From: Candidatus Bathyarchaeia archaeon
GTDB taxonomy: Archaea > Thermoproteota > Bathyarchaeia > Bathyarchaeales > Bathycorpusculaceae
Direction: 5' to 3'
DNA: 64,000 nucleotides
Assembly (NCBI GenBank): GCA_041447175.1
Contig: CP166960.1
Location: 124,001-188,000, forward strand
Both the position numbers and the translations under genes were made by a program. Position 1 is the stretch's first letter. The number at the start of each line of letters is the position of its first letter. Below the pieces are notes generated by a model. That model saw only the letters and a program-made list of their open reading frames with translations. It searched no databases and was not told the DNA's origin. Of the stretch, positions 34,539 to 43,965 are shown in pieces.

Positions 34539-35345
34539 TTATTCTTTTCTGGCTTGAACTTCTAACCGTTTAACTTTGACGCGCACTACACCTGAGTCAT
34601 CCATGGGGAACGCGGCTAAGTAGCGGTCTGCGATTTCGGTTATGAAGGAATCCCGCAGGTTTTCTGGAACCCGCTCGGTGAAGGGGAGCCAAACGGACCT
34701 TATCCAGCCGATTAAGCCTTCTTTTCCTTGTAGCTCCATAACTTTAGGGTAAAGCTCGATGCGTTCGGCTTTGAATCCTGCATCTTTAAGCCACGGCAAA
34801 TACTCTTCAGGTCCGTAGAAGCCGTAGGGGAAAGTGAAATTCTTAAAGTAAGGTTTGCAGTCTTCCTCGCTGATGAGTTCTTCAAGGACAGCGATCACGT
34901 CGTCAGCGTTGCCTTTTCCAGCCATCTGAAACAGGAATCTTCCACCCTTGTCCAGACTCGCGTACACGCCTTCAAGAACCGCTTGATGGTCAATGATCCA
35001 GTGTAACGTTGCGTTTGAGAAAACGACGTCAAATTGTTCTCGGAAAGTCAACTCTCGAGCATCCATCCGCAGAAAAGTTAAGTTGGGGTAATGGCAGTGG
35101 GGAAAGTTTTTCCGTGCACAGATTATCATCTCTTCGGAGCTGTCGACGCCTACCACTTGACCATTTGGCAGGTAGGAAGCTAAAAGGGCAGAGACTTTGC
35201 CGTCGCCGCAGCCTATGTCAAGCAAGCTTTCGTTGCCTTTTAGTTCAAGTTTTGGGATGAGTTCTGTTGCCCACTTATACTGATTTGAAGAATTCATTGC
35301 ATATTCTTCGGCGTTCCAGCAATAATTTTTCGCAACGTTCACCAT
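34539..35345 (-). CDS. Class I SAM-dependent methyltransferase (Tam-like)
   Basis: A 268-residue methyltransferase with motif I SLLDIGCGDGKVSALLA, a VVGVDSSEEMI acidic strand, and the FDVVFSNATLHWIIDH region typical of trans-aconitate methyltransferase-like proteins, followed by FPYGFYGPEEYLPWLKDAGF. ATG 35345 fits a minus-strand TATA (TTTATA near 35380); the frame is open to 35456. Substrate unknown: small acids are the usual targets of this group. It converges with the amidotransferase gene, four bases apart. Confidence 0.8.
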   Translation of the reverse strand: MVNVAKNYCWNAEEYAMNSSNQYKWATELIPKLELKGNESLLDIGCGDGKVSALLASYLPNGQVVGVDSSEEMIICARKNFPHCHYPNLTFLRMDARELTFREQFDVVFSNATLHWIIDHQAVLEGVYASLDKGGRFLFQMAGKGNADDVIAVLEELISEEDCKPYFKNFTFPYGFYGPEEYLPWLKDAGFKAERIELYPKVMELQGKEGLIGWIRSVWLPFTERVPENLRDSFITEIADRYLAAFPMDDSGVVRVKVKRLEVQARKE

Positions 35346-35524
35346 TTTGGTCGCCAAATCTTGAACAAAAGTTTTCAGGATATAAATGTTTAGAGCACGA
35401 TTGGACAAATAATAGATTATAACACGCCTATTCGTAGACAAGGCTTGTTTTGCCAACCAACAACTTGCCTCAAAGATTCTTAAAGGAGAGAAGCATATCT
35501 GTTGAGCGCAACGAGGAAAACAAG

Positions 35525-35878
35525 TTGAGCTACAAAAGAAACATGCATCCCAAAGTGAGCAACGCCGAAATAGAAGTTTTCAAAGCCCTCAGCCAGCAGG
35601 GACTAACAAGCGGCATGGTCACCCAGCAACCCATCATCCTCAAATCAACCATCCCCGACTTCTGCTGGCTAAACAAACGCAAAATCGTTTTCCTCGACGG
35701 CAACCCTGTCCACACCAAAGACCGTGCACAACAGCGGGATGCTGAAATTGATGACCTTTTGGAACTTCAAGGCTGGGAGGTTCTGCGAATCCCCTATGAC
35801 CCGCCGTTAACGACGCAGGCGCTGCAGGAAATCATGGAGACCATTAAAAAGTTCCTTGGCGCAAGCGATAATGAATAA
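35525..35878 (+). CDS. Vsr/DUF559-like PD-(D/E)XK nuclease domain protein
   Basis: A protein of about 117 residues with the core STIPDFCWLNKRKIVFLDGNPVH, which gives the D-x(n)-D/E-x-K-like nuclease strands, then DDLLELQGWEVLRIPYD and a final helix. This is the fold of very-short-patch and DUF559 endonucleases, often linked to DNA repair or mobile elements. TTG 35525 follows CGAGGA and is taken as the start; the frame is open to 35450, and ATG 35543 is also possible. It lies alone before the EF-2 gene. Its DNA target is not known. Confidence 0.7.
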   Translation: MSYKRNMHPKVSNAEIEVFKALSQQGLTSGMVTQQPIILKSTIPDFCWLNKRKIVFLDGNPVHTKDRAQQRDAEIDDLLELQGWEVLRIPYDPPLTTQALQEIMETIKKFLGASDNE

Positions 35879-35944
35879 GCTTGCTGCTGGGAGTCACAAA
35901 TTTAATAGGGCAACGATACATCTGAAATGCTGTTTGTGTACCAA

Positions 35945-38086
35945 ATGCCAAGGTTTAAGCAGCTAAACGAAATTCAGCAGCTCATGAGCCAAAAAGGGCA
36001 AATCCGCAATTTAGGCATAGTGGCACATATTGACCATGGAAAAACGACTCTGGCGGATGCACTTCTGGCTGGCGTGGGGTTGCTTTCGCCGCAGATGGCG
36101 GGTTCTGCACGAGTTTTAGACTACTTAGCTGAGGAACAGCGGCGGAAAATCACCATAAAAACCGCCAACATCAGCCTCCTCATCAAGCGCCAAAACACAC
36201 CTTACTTGATTAACTTGGTGGACACGCCTGGACATGTGGATTTCACGGGCAAAGTCACAAGGGCACTCCGAGCCATTGACGGCGTGGTTGTGTTGGTTGA
36301 TGCGGTAGAAGAGATTATGGCCCAGACGGAAATCGTGACGCGGCAAGCACTTGCAGAGCGGGTACAGCCAGTGCTTTTCATCAACAAAGTAGACCGCTTA
36401 ATCACCGAAATGCAGCTGAGCGCGGAACAAATTGAACAGAAACTTTACCACATCATAGGCGGCTTTAACGACCTTATCGAGCTTTATGGCGAAAAACCCT
36501 TCAGCAACCAATGGAAAGTTAACCCCGCAAAAGGCAGCGTTGCGTTCGGCTCGGCTCTGCATGGGTGGGGCTTCACGTTGGGCATTGCCAAGGGTAAAGG
36601 GGCCAAATTCAACGACGTTATTGCTGCCTACAAAAACGCCTCGCAACAGCAGCTAAGTAAAACATTGCCCGTTTATAACGCAATCTTTGAAATGGCAGTC
36701 AGCAGTCTTCCTGACCCGAAAACCGCGCAGGCTTACCGTGTGGAGAAAATCTGGAGTGGCATGCAAAAGTCTGACGCGGGAGCAGCCATCGCTGGTTGTG
36801 ATGACGAAGAAATGGCGGTTATGTGTGTGACACAGGTGGAACCTGACTTAACAGGGGGCAGCATCGTCACGGGCAGGCTGTTTTCGGGCACAATCAGGGA
36901 AGGGGATACGCTGCACTGCGTTAATGCCCTGCGGGAAACGGTTGTCAAAAAAGTCTATGTTTACATGGGCTCCTTTAAGGAAGTTGTGAGTCAAGTTTCT
37001 GCGGGGAACATTGCGGTTTTGGCGGTTTCTGAAGTTCTGCGGGCAGGCGAAACCCTCGTGGACGTAGCGCACAAGGTAGGCATGGTGCCGTTTGAGGGCA
37101 TAAACTATGTTTCGGAGCCTGTGGTGACGGTTGCGGTGGAGCCTAAAGACCCCAAAGACATCTTTGACGTGCTTAAAGCGTTGCATAAGCTTGTCACTGA
37201 AGACCCAAACCTTGCAGTGAACGTTGACAAAGAAACAGGCGAATACCTGCTCAGTGTTATGGGGGAGCTGCATTTGGAGGTCGCATTAAACCAGCTCAAG
37301 GTTCTGAGCGGAGGATTGGAGGTTTCGGTTTCTGCACCCCGAATCGTGTACCGCGAAACAGCAACAAAGAAAGGGGCGGCTGCATCTGCTCTGAGCCCAA
37401 ACAGGCAAAACAGGTTCACGGTGCAGGTGGAGCCTCAAGAGCAAGGGCAGCCAGAGCAGATTCAAGTATATGAGCAGGGCAGTGTGCTTTCGATTGATGA
37501 GTACAGAAATGTCCTAGTGAACTGCAACTTGGAGAAGGAGCCTGAAATTCAGGAAGTCTTAGAAGCCATCATTAGCGGCTTTGAGTTTGCCTGCAATGCA
37601 GGTCCCTTATGCGCTGAACCCATGCGGCATGTGAAGGTGAACCTGCTGGATGTGCAGCTTAGCGTGGATAAAGAGCAACAAAGCCCCACAGAGGTCATGC
37701 ATGGCGTGGGAAAAGCCATCTTTGGCGCCTTTTTAAGCGCTCAACCTGTGCTGCTGGAACCAGTGTACAAAACAGTCATAACCGTCCCTACCGAGCTGGC
37801 AGGGGAATGCTCCCGAATCGTGGAAACTCGACGCGGAAAAATCTCCGCCTTCGAACAAAAAGGGCAACTAACAGTCATCACAGGGCACATCCCCGTTTCA
37901 GAAACGTTTGGGTTATCCAAAGAGTTACGGTCGGCAACCTCAGGAAGGGCGTTTTGGCAAAACATGCTGGAAAGCTGGTTGGAGGTGCCCAAAAAGGTGG
38001 CGCCAAAAGTAATCACGGCGGTAAGGCAGCGGAAGGGGTTGGCTTTGCAGGTTCCCGACGCGGAGAGGTTTTTGGAGGAGCATTAA
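35945..38086 (+). CDS. Elongation factor 2 paralogue without diphthamide histidine
   Basis: A 713-residue EF-2-like translational GTPase. G1 is AHIDHGKTT, G3 DTPGHVDF, G4 NKVD; switch I reads RRKITIKTAN where standard aEF-2 has RGITIKAAN. Domains II to V are all present (VTVAVEPKDPKD, GELHLEVALNQLK, SAPRIVYRET, SPNRQNRF, PVSETFGLSKELR, RQRKG). In domain IV the loop that holds the diphthamide histidine aligns as VDKEQQSPTEV instead of DPAHRGPAQ, so Gln578 replaces the modified His. It may be a second EF-2, as in some other archaea, or the only one. Start at ATG 35945 (MPRFKQLNEI, the usual start). The next gene overlaps its stop as TAATG. Confidence 0.9.
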   Translation: MPRFKQLNEIQQLMSQKGQIRNLGIVAHIDHGKTTLADALLAGVGLLSPQMAGSARVLDYLAEEQRRKITIKTANISLLIKRQNTPYLINLVDTPGHVDFTGKVTRALRAIDGVVVLVDAVEEIMAQTEIVTRQALAERVQPVLFINKVDRLITEMQLSAEQIEQKLYHIIGGFNDLIELYGEKPFSNQWKVNPAKGSVAFGSALHGWGFTLGIAKGKGAKFNDVIAAYKNASQQQLSKTLPVYNAIFEMAVSSLPDPKTAQAYRVEKIWSGMQKSDAGAAIAGCDDEEMAVMCVTQVEPDLTGGSIVTGRLFSGTIREGDTLHCVNALRETVVKKVYVYMGSFKEVVSQVSAGNIAVLAVSEVLRAGETLVDVAHKVGMVPFEGINYVSEPVVTVAVEPKDPKDIFDVLKALHKLVTEDPNLAVNVDKETGEYLLSVMGELHLEVALNQLKVLSGGLEVSVSAPRIVYRETATKKGAAASALSPNRQNRFTVQVEPQEQGQPEQIQVYEQGSVLSIDEYRNVLVNCNLEKEPEIQEVLEAIISGFEFACNAGPLCAEPMRHVKVNLLDVQLSVDKEQQSPTEVMHGVGKAIFGAFLSAQPVLLEPVYKTVITVPTELAGECSRIVETRRGKISAFEQKGQLTVITGHIPVSETFGLSKELRSATSGRAFWQNMLESWLEVPKKVAPKVITAVRQRKGLALQVPDAERFLEEH

Positions 38087-38949
38087 TGGGGCTTTGCGAG
38101 TTGCCGTTTTGGCTGGACGTGACGTTGTGTTGTGGGCAGGTTTTCCGCTGGGACAAACTGGGGGACTGGTGGTACGGCGTCGCTGGTGAACATGTTTTTA
38201 AGGTTCGGCAGATCAACGGCAAATTCGAGTACGTAAACGTTGACGAAGCGTTTGTGGAGCACTATTTCGGGTTGGATGATGACCTGCAGAAAATCGCCGA
38301 CAGCATAAACAAAGACCCTCACATAGCCATGGCGCTTAAGGCGTATTGGGGTCTACGGTGCATAAGGCAGAACCCATGGGAATGCCTCATCTCCTACATC
38401 TGCGCCACCTACAAAAGCATACCCGCCATTAAACACATGCTCAACAACATAGCCGAAAAATTCGGCGAAAAAACCGTGCTGGATGATAAAACGTTCTACA
38501 CGTTTCCAACATGCGAAAAACTCGCCGCCGCTTCAGAGCAGGATTTGAAGGCTTGCGGATTAGGTTACCGGGCGAAGTACGCGCTTGCAACAGCACAGCG
38601 AGTTCACAAAGGCACATTTGACCTCCAAGCAGTAAAGAAGTTGCCTTACGTGGAGGCAAAGAAGGCTTTGATGGAGCTTCCGGGCGTGGGTGCAAAAGTG
38701 GCGGACTGCGTCTTGTTTTTTTCGCTGGACAAAACCGAGGCGTTTCCGGTGGATGTCTGGGTGAAGCGGGTCATACTGAACCATTATGGTGACAAGTTGG
38801 AGCCAGTGGTTTTCCAGCGGCTGTCCCGCGGTGATTCGTTGAGCAGTGGCGATTATGAGCGGCTCTGCAGTTTTGGCAGAAGCTACTTTGGGAAATACGC
38901 AGGGTACGCACAGGAGTACCTGTACCATTTTGAACGCATGGCAATTTAA
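38086..38949 (+). CDS. ogg: 8-oxoguanine DNA glycosylase, OGG1 type
   Basis: A 287-residue HhH-GPD glycosylase/lyase. The front has the OGG1-specific VTLCCGQVFRW segment; further on are the RNPWECLISYICATYKS-like stretch (RQNPWE...), the helix-hairpin-helix LPGVGAKVADC with catalytic Lys204, and FPVDVWVKR with the activating Asp223. It cuts 8-oxoguanine from DNA and nicks the strand. The ATG at 38086 shares one base with the EF-2 stop (TAATG). The plus frame is open far upstream inside the EF-2 gene, but that part is not part of the family. Confidence 0.92.
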   Translation: MGLCELPFWLDVTLCCGQVFRWDKLGDWWYGVAGEHVFKVRQINGKFEYVNVDEAFVEHYFGLDDDLQKIADSINKDPHIAMALKAYWGLRCIRQNPWECLISYICATYKSIPAIKHMLNNIAEKFGEKTVLDDKTFYTFPTCEKLAAASEQDLKACGLGYRAKYALATAQRVHKGTFDLQAVKKLPYVEAKKALMELPGVGAKVADCVLFFSLDKTEAFPVDVWVKRVILNHYGDKLEPVVFQRLSRGDSLSSGDYERLCSFGRSYFGKYAGYAQEYLYHFERMAI

Positions 38950-39029
38950 GCAGCCAGTTTATGCATTGCTGAGGTAGGTAGGTTAGCTACTTTTTTGATA
39001 GCCTCTATCCCGCTACGGTTTCTGGTTGG

Positions 39030-39683
39030 CTACTGCGTGTCGAGCAGGTGGTTTATCAGGCGCTGCTCGGCTTTTCTTAGATGCTCCACCAAAGTTGAGT
39101 CTCCAATGCCCAGCTTTTTTGCCAACTGCTGTGAGGTGATTTTTCTGGGGATGTCGTAGTAGCCAAGTTTGTGGGCTGCCACGAGAATCTCCCGTTGCTT
39201 TTCAGTGAGCTGATTTAGCGGCGAGTTGAGCGAGAAATCTGCATGCGTAAGGAGGATAACTTTGTAGCGGATGCCTTTCTTAGAGATTTTCTCTAAAAAC
39301 GTGCCCACTTGCCGTTCGCTACCTATGAACGAAATTTTGATTTTGCCATCTCGAATTTCTAAAGGCGGGAACAGATATCCTTCCACGACACCCACGGATT
39401 CTAAAACAGTAGACAGGATGGGTCCACCCCGCATAAACACCGTGTAAACGCCGTTTTTTTCCTTCTCCAAAACTTGCGCTTCCACCAAGAAACCGTTTGC
39501 CAACAAGTCCTTCACCTTTGCGGAGGAGTCTTTGAATTCCACTTTCCAGATGGCGGCGAATTCTGTTTTGTCTTGCCTTAGAAAATGTTGCAGTTCAAGC
39601 GATTTTATCTGTTGAAAAACTGAGGTTTCAAAGCCAAGTTTGGCGAGTTCTTTTTCGGAAACTTCCAGAATCATCCGGCGCAT
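39030..39683 (-). CDS. Bat-type HTH regulator
   Basis: A 217-residue regulator with the C-terminal HTH_10 domain of bacterioopsin-activator type: LTEKQREILVAAHKLGYYDIPRKITSQQLAKKLGIGDSTLVEHLRKAEQRLI. The front 150 residues are a beta-rich ligand domain (VFMRGGPILSTVLESVGV, KISFIGSERQVGTFLEKI) without haem or PAS signs. The gene is divergent from the large MMPL transporter gene across 124 bases, so it probably controls that gene, in the way that many transporter genes carry their own regulator. ATG 39683 or 39674 is the start. Confidence 0.85.
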   Translation of the reverse strand: MRRMILEVSEKELAKLGFETSVFQQIKSLELQHFLRQDKTEFAAIWKVEFKDSSAKVKDLLANGFLVEAQVLEKEKNGVYTVFMRGGPILSTVLESVGVVEGYLFPPLEIRDGKIKISFIGSERQVGTFLEKISKKGIRYKVILLTHADFSLNSPLNQLTEKQREILVAAHKLGYYDIPRKITSQQLAKKLGIGDSTLVEHLRKAEQRLINHLLDTQ

Positions 39684-39725
39684 GTTTGGTGCTACGCTTT
39701 TTCACCCTATATGTTTTGCGGAGAG

Positions 39726-39739
39726 CCGAGTATGCTCGG
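39726..39739. promoter_or_regulatory. CCGAG inverted repeat between Bat-type regulator and MMPL gene
   Basis: CCGAG-TATG-CTCGG, five-base perfect arms four bases apart, lies in the 124-base divergent promoter region. It is a candidate operator of the HTH_10 protein, or could form a small hairpin in one transcript. The arms are short, so the call is tentative. Confidence 0.35.
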
Positions 39740-39807
39740 GTGAACGTTAATCCGAACGGCGCCTTTTCTCCTCTGGAAAACTTATTCACTCAATTGGGGG
39801 TTTCCCT

Positions 39808-42800
39808 ATGCATGCAGAAAAGCAAAACAGTTTCACAAAAATTGGCAAGCTAATTACGAAACGCAAATACGCGGTTCTCGTTGCTTGGCTGCTGATTCTT
39901 GTCTTGGTACTTCCCTTTGTTTTAGACCTTAGCGGAGTCGTCTCACTGCAGATGGACACCGCCTCAGACAAAAACTTGGAGTCACAAAAGGCAAGCGACA
40001 TGATCAGCGCCCAGTTCGCGTCAACCGTATCTAATGAAACCTTGATGATTGTGGTTTCCTCACAAAATGCCTCTTCCATGCAAACCCAAGACTTCATCAA
40101 CCGCGTCATCAACGACATAAAAGCAAACCCAGACATTTCAAACTTGGAAAATGTAACCAGCATCTACACTGTACTGGTTCCAGTGCTTAACCAAACCAAT
40201 GAAGCCACCTACACCGTATACGAGAACGCTAACTTAACCTTCAACCTGCTTTACGGGGTACCAACCGCGTATATGACCGTTTGGTCCACTGCATACAACC
40301 AGACCGTGGACACTTTGGTTTCGGGGCTTAACCAAACCAACGACGGGGTCTATCTTGTTTTCTACAACGCAAACATGACCTACAACCTACTCTACGGGGT
40401 CCCAACGGTCTACATGAACGTCTGGTCCACCGCGTACAATCAAACCCAAACCACTCTTACCTCAGGGTTAGGGCAGACCAATCAAGGCGTCTATGAAACC
40501 TTCGACAACGCAAACATGACCTACAACCTACTCTACGGAGTGCCCGCTACGTACATGAATGTGTGGTCCCAAGTCTACAACCAAACCCAAAGCATACCCA
40601 TGTCCAACGAACTCGCTTACAGCCAAACAGCAGATATTCTTAGCCAAGCCGACCCCACTGCCTTCGCCATGTACACGTCGCATCTGCTTGACGTCTTTAA
40701 CGCCTCATGGGCACTCAGCTTCCAAGACCCCTCCACCAGCCAGTACACGCCAATTCAGCGGGCATCCGTCGCAGCGGACCTGACCAACCAGCAATACATC
40801 AATAACTTTTTAGCCAACAACGAAACCGAAAAAGCCTTCGCCACTGCCTTAACCAGCGCCTTCTCACTGGAAGATTTCCTAACAAACACCCCAACCCAAA
40901 ACGCCGCAGCACTGCAAGAGTTCTCAGCTCAATTCGTTGCGGCTGCATCGAACTCTTCCCTTGAATTCGTTAACGCAGCCTACAATCTGGGCAGAAACCC
41001 CAGCGCAGTAGCCTTAGCCGCACGTTCTGATGACATCATCTGGCATGCCCAAAGCTACAACCTGGGGCAAGACTTTCTGCAAATGTTTAACCAAGTCTCC
41101 TACGACCAAACTGCAGAGATTCTAAGGCAAGCTGACCCCGAATCCTTCGACCAATACGTCTCCCACCTGCTAGACATATTCAACGCCGTCTGGGCGCAAA
41201 GCCTCCAAAACCCCGCAACCCAGCAGTACACACCCACTCAGCGGGCTTCATTTGCATCAGAACAAACCAACAAGCAATACGTTGACAGCTTCTTTGCGGG
41301 CAACCAAACCGCTCAAGAATTTGCTAATGCCCTCACGGAAACCTTTTCTCTGCAGGATTTCCTGACAAACACGCAAGCCCAAAACAACGCCAAACTGGAA
41401 GACTTCGCGCTCCACTACATTGCTAACTCGTCGGATGCTTCAATCGAATTTGTCACTGGCGCCTACGACCTTGGCAAAGGTCCCGCTTCTGCTTCGCTGG
41501 ATGCACTAGCGGAAAGCATCATCTGGAACCCCCAGACCTACAACATGGGTCAAGACTTCATCGGCACCTTCAACGAAGTCTCCTACAATCAAACAGCCAC
41601 CATCCTAAGGGATGTTGACTCCGAATCCTTCGACCAGTACACAGCGCATCTGCTGGACCTGTTTGATGAGGCTTGGGTGCAAAGCTTCCAGACCCAGAAC
41701 TGTACCCCCGAACAACGCGCCACCGCCGCCAGCGAACAAGCAAACGCCCAGTACGTGGATGCCTATTTGGGTGACAACAAAGACTTTGGCGTCGCCATCA
41801 TGAGCACATTTTCCCTGCAGGATTTCTTGGCTAATGACACCGCACATATTGACCAGAAACTGTGCGACTTCTCGGTTGAGTACGTCTCTAACTCTTCGGG
41901 TTTGTCTCCGACTCTGATTAGCTCCACGAACGCGCTGGGCAAGGAATGCTCTGAAGCGTCCCTACAAATGCTGGCGGGCAACATAGTCTGCAACCCCAGC
42001 CGCTATGAGGTGAGCGAACAGTTGGCTTCAGGCATAAACTCGCTTGTTTCCCCCTCCAAAGACGTCACATTAATTTCGGTTGGCTTAACCTCAACCAGCG
42101 AAACCAGCCTCACCGCCTTAAGAGACATCATCAAAACCGAACTGAAAGCAGACGCAGGCGACGTAACCTCAGCCCTCGTCACTGGGCGCTCTGCCCTCAA
42201 CTCTGACTTTGGCGCCTCCGCAACCCAAGACTTAGACTTCATTTTACCTGTCACCGTCGTTCTGCTGCTTGTCGCCACAGGATTATTCTTTAAATCCATC
42301 GTTACACCACTGGTTACTCTGGGCACAATCGGCGTCGGCTTAGGCATCTCCCAGATATTCGTGGTAGTCATCGGTACCTACGTTAACCAAGTGGACTTTA
42401 TGATCCCAACCATCCTCCTTACCGTTCTTCTTGGCGTAGGTACCGACTACAGCATCTTCATCATCGCCCGCCACCGCGAAGAGCTAGTTCACGGATTATC
42501 GGTCAAAGACGCACTAGTGAAGTCGGTGACTTGGGCAGGGGAAAGCATAGCCACCAGCGGAACCACCGTCATCATCTCCTTCTTGGGACTTTCCGCAACA
42601 ACCATGATTCTACTACAAACCTTAGGCATAATCGTAGGCGCAAGCGTAATTGTCGCGTTACTGGTTTCATTAACTTTGGTACCCGCATTAGCCGCAATCT
42701 TGGGCAACAAACTCTTCTGGCCCACCTCAGGTGCCCGATTCCAACGCTTCGCTGAAGCTCACCGCGAAAAATCACAGAAAAAAGACGGCTACTTCGCCCG

Positions 42801-43965
42801 AAGCGGAAAATTCTCCGTAAAACACGCCAAAGTCTTAGTTCTGGTAGCAATCCTCATTACGGTACCCACACTTTACATATGCGCAACCAGCACACCCACC
42901 TACGACTTCTTGGGCGGCGCATCCAAAAACTTGGAGGCCATCAGCGCCTCCGACACCCTCTCCTCGTCTTTTGGCGGCGGCAGCCTCTTCCCCACCTACA
43001 TCGTGGTGACCTTCTCGCAGCCACTGATTGACGCAACCGGCGCCTTCAACACAGCAGAAATGTCTTCGGTGCAGGCAATCTCAGACCACCTCTTAGCCTA
43101 CGAGGGCGTGGGGGAAATACTCAGCCCAACCATGCCCTACGGAGAACCAATCGCCTATTCCAGCTTAGCCGTCTCTGACAGCCCAACCAGCGACTACAAC
43201 GCAGTGATACAAAACATAGGCGCAGACAACAAAACCGCTCTCATCACACTCAAATTCCAAATTGACCCCTACTCAAACCAAGCCCTTAGCGAAGCCCAAG
43301 ACATACGAACAAACCTTCACAGCACCTACGACGACACCAACGGCATAACCGGCATCTACGTAGGCGGAACCACCGGAAGCATGCTGGACGTAAAACAAAT
43401 CTTTGACAACCAATTCAACACTATCTTACCCATCGTCACAATAGGCGTAGGTCTCGTCCTGTTTGTAGTGCTCGGCTCACTTGTTCTTCCAGTGTTTGCC
43501 ATCCTGTCAGTGCTTATGAGCATCGTTTGGACCTTAGCCGCAACAATACTGGTTTTCCAGTCCGCTTTCAACTACGGCTTACTGTTCATTACCCCGATGA
43601 TTCTGCTGGTTCTGCTACTGGGCATAGGCATGGACTACAACATCTTCATCCTCACCCGCATCCGCGAAGAATCCGCCAAAGGACAAAAACTCAACGACGC
43701 CATCGTCCACGCCATCGAACAAACCGGGGGCATAATAACCGCCGCAGCCATCATACTCGCAGGTTCCTTAGGCGCCCTGATGCTGTCCAGCAACTTGCTC
43801 CTCAAAGAAATGGGCTTTGCCTTTGCATTCTCCATCCTCATCGACGCGTTGGTCGTGCGAACCTACTTGGTTCCCGCTGTGATGTCGGCGCTTGGAAAAT
43901 GGAACTGGTACAACCCGTTGCCGTTCTTTAAACGGTCCAAAAAACTGTACGAAAAAGAAAACTAA
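39808..43965 (+). CDS. MMPL/RND-family transporter with long repeated outer domain
   Basis: A 1385-residue RND-type protein. One helix near residues 21-41 anchors the front, then an outside domain of about 720 residues follows, much longer than usual. Six helices at about 810-960 form the first membrane unit (with GVGTDYSIFIIARHREEL), a second outside domain covers 1030-1200, and the second membrane unit ends with LGIGMDYNIFILTRIREES. The two GxGxDY motifs hold the proton-relay aspartates. The outer domain contains three 47-residue and three 161-residue repeats rich in Asn-x-Ser/Thr, so it is probably glycosylated. MMPL proteins export lipids or drugs; the cargo is unknown. A Bat-type regulator gene is divergent from it. 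Confidence 0.88.
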   Translation: MHAEKQNSFTKIGKLITKRKYAVLVAWLLILVLVLPFVLDLSGVVSLQMDTASDKNLESQKASDMISAQFASTVSNETLMIVVSSQNASSMQTQDFINRVINDIKANPDISNLENVTSIYTVLVPVLNQTNEATYTVYENANLTFNLLYGVPTAYMTVWSTAYNQTVDTLVSGLNQTNDGVYLVFYNANMTYNLLYGVPTVYMNVWSTAYNQTQTTLTSGLGQTNQGVYETFDNANMTYNLLYGVPATYMNVWSQVYNQTQSIPMSNELAYSQTADILSQADPTAFAMYTSHLLDVFNASWALSFQDPSTSQYTPIQRASVAADLTNQQYINNFLANNETEKAFATALTSAFSLEDFLTNTPTQNAAALQEFSAQFVAAASNSSLEFVNAAYNLGRNPSAVALAARSDDIIWHAQSYNLGQDFLQMFNQVSYDQTAEILRQADPESFDQYVSHLLDIFNAVWAQSLQNPATQQYTPTQRASFASEQTNKQYVDSFFAGNQTAQEFANALTETFSLQDFLTNTQAQNNAKLEDFALHYIANSSDASIEFVTGAYDLGKGPASASLDALAESIIWNPQTYNMGQDFIGTFNEVSYNQTATILRDVDSESFDQYTAHLLDLFDEAWVQSFQTQNCTPEQRATAASEQANAQYVDAYLGDNKDFGVAIMSTFSLQDFLANDTAHIDQKLCDFSVEYVSNSSGLSPTLISSTNALGKECSEASLQMLAGNIVCNPSRYEVSEQLASGINSLVSPSKDVTLISVGLTSTSETSLTALRDIIKTELKADAGDVTSALVTGRSALNSDFGASATQDLDFILPVTVVLLLVATGLFFKSIVTPLVTLGTIGVGLGISQIFVVVIGTYVNQVDFMIPTILLTVLLGVGTDYSIFIIARHREELVHGLSVKDALVKSVTWAGESIATSGTTVIISFLGLSATTMILLQTLGIIVGASVIVALLVSLTLVPALAAILGNKLFWPTSGARFQRFAEAHREKSQKKDGYFARSGKFSVKHAKVLVLVAILITVPTLYICATSTPTYDFLGGASKNLEAISASDTLSSSFGGGSLFPTYIVVTFSQPLIDATGAFNTAEMSSVQAISDHLLAYEGVGEILSPTMPYGEPIAYSSLAVSDSPTSDYNAVIQNIGADNKTALITLKFQIDPYSNQALSEAQDIRTNLHSTYDDTNGITGIYVGGTTGSMLDVKQIFDNQFNTILPIVTIGVGLVLFVVLGSLVLPVFAILSVLMSIVWTLAATILVFQSAFNYGLLFITPMILLVLLLGIGMDYNIFILTRIREESAKGQKLNDAIVHAIEQTGGIITAAAIILAGSLGALMLSSNLLLKEMGFAFAFSILIDALVVRTYLVPAVMSALGKWNWYNPLPFFKRSKKLYEKEN
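40186..40608 (+). repeat. Three tandem 141-base repeats in the MMPL gene
   Basis: Units at 40186-40326, 40327-40467 and 40468-40608 each encode 47 residues around the core NANMTYNLLYGVPT followed by YMNVWS and YNQTQ. The copies differ mostly at third positions, so they are old enough to have diverged but are kept in frame. Confidence 0.85.
40618..42050 (+). repeat. Three 483-base repeats in the MMPL gene
   Basis: Units begin at about 40618, 41101 and 41584, each 161 codons (the last is cut a little short). Each opens with SYxQTAxIL, then D-x-S/T-x-F-x-x-Y-x-x-H-L-L-D, a YTPxQRA segment, FSLQDFL and a closing NxGQDF. The repeats are strongly similar in protein sequence and build most of the outer domain of the transporter. 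Confidence 0.85.

Noticed and set aside
37807-38085. Upstream extension of the OGG1 frame inside the EF-2 gene
   Set aside because: It is a basic, low-complexity shadow of EF-2 domain V; the family starts at the TAATG start 38086.
40186-42050. Repeats considered as a CRISPR or mobile element array
   Set aside because: Units are 141 and 483 bases, in frame and protein-coding; there are no spacers.
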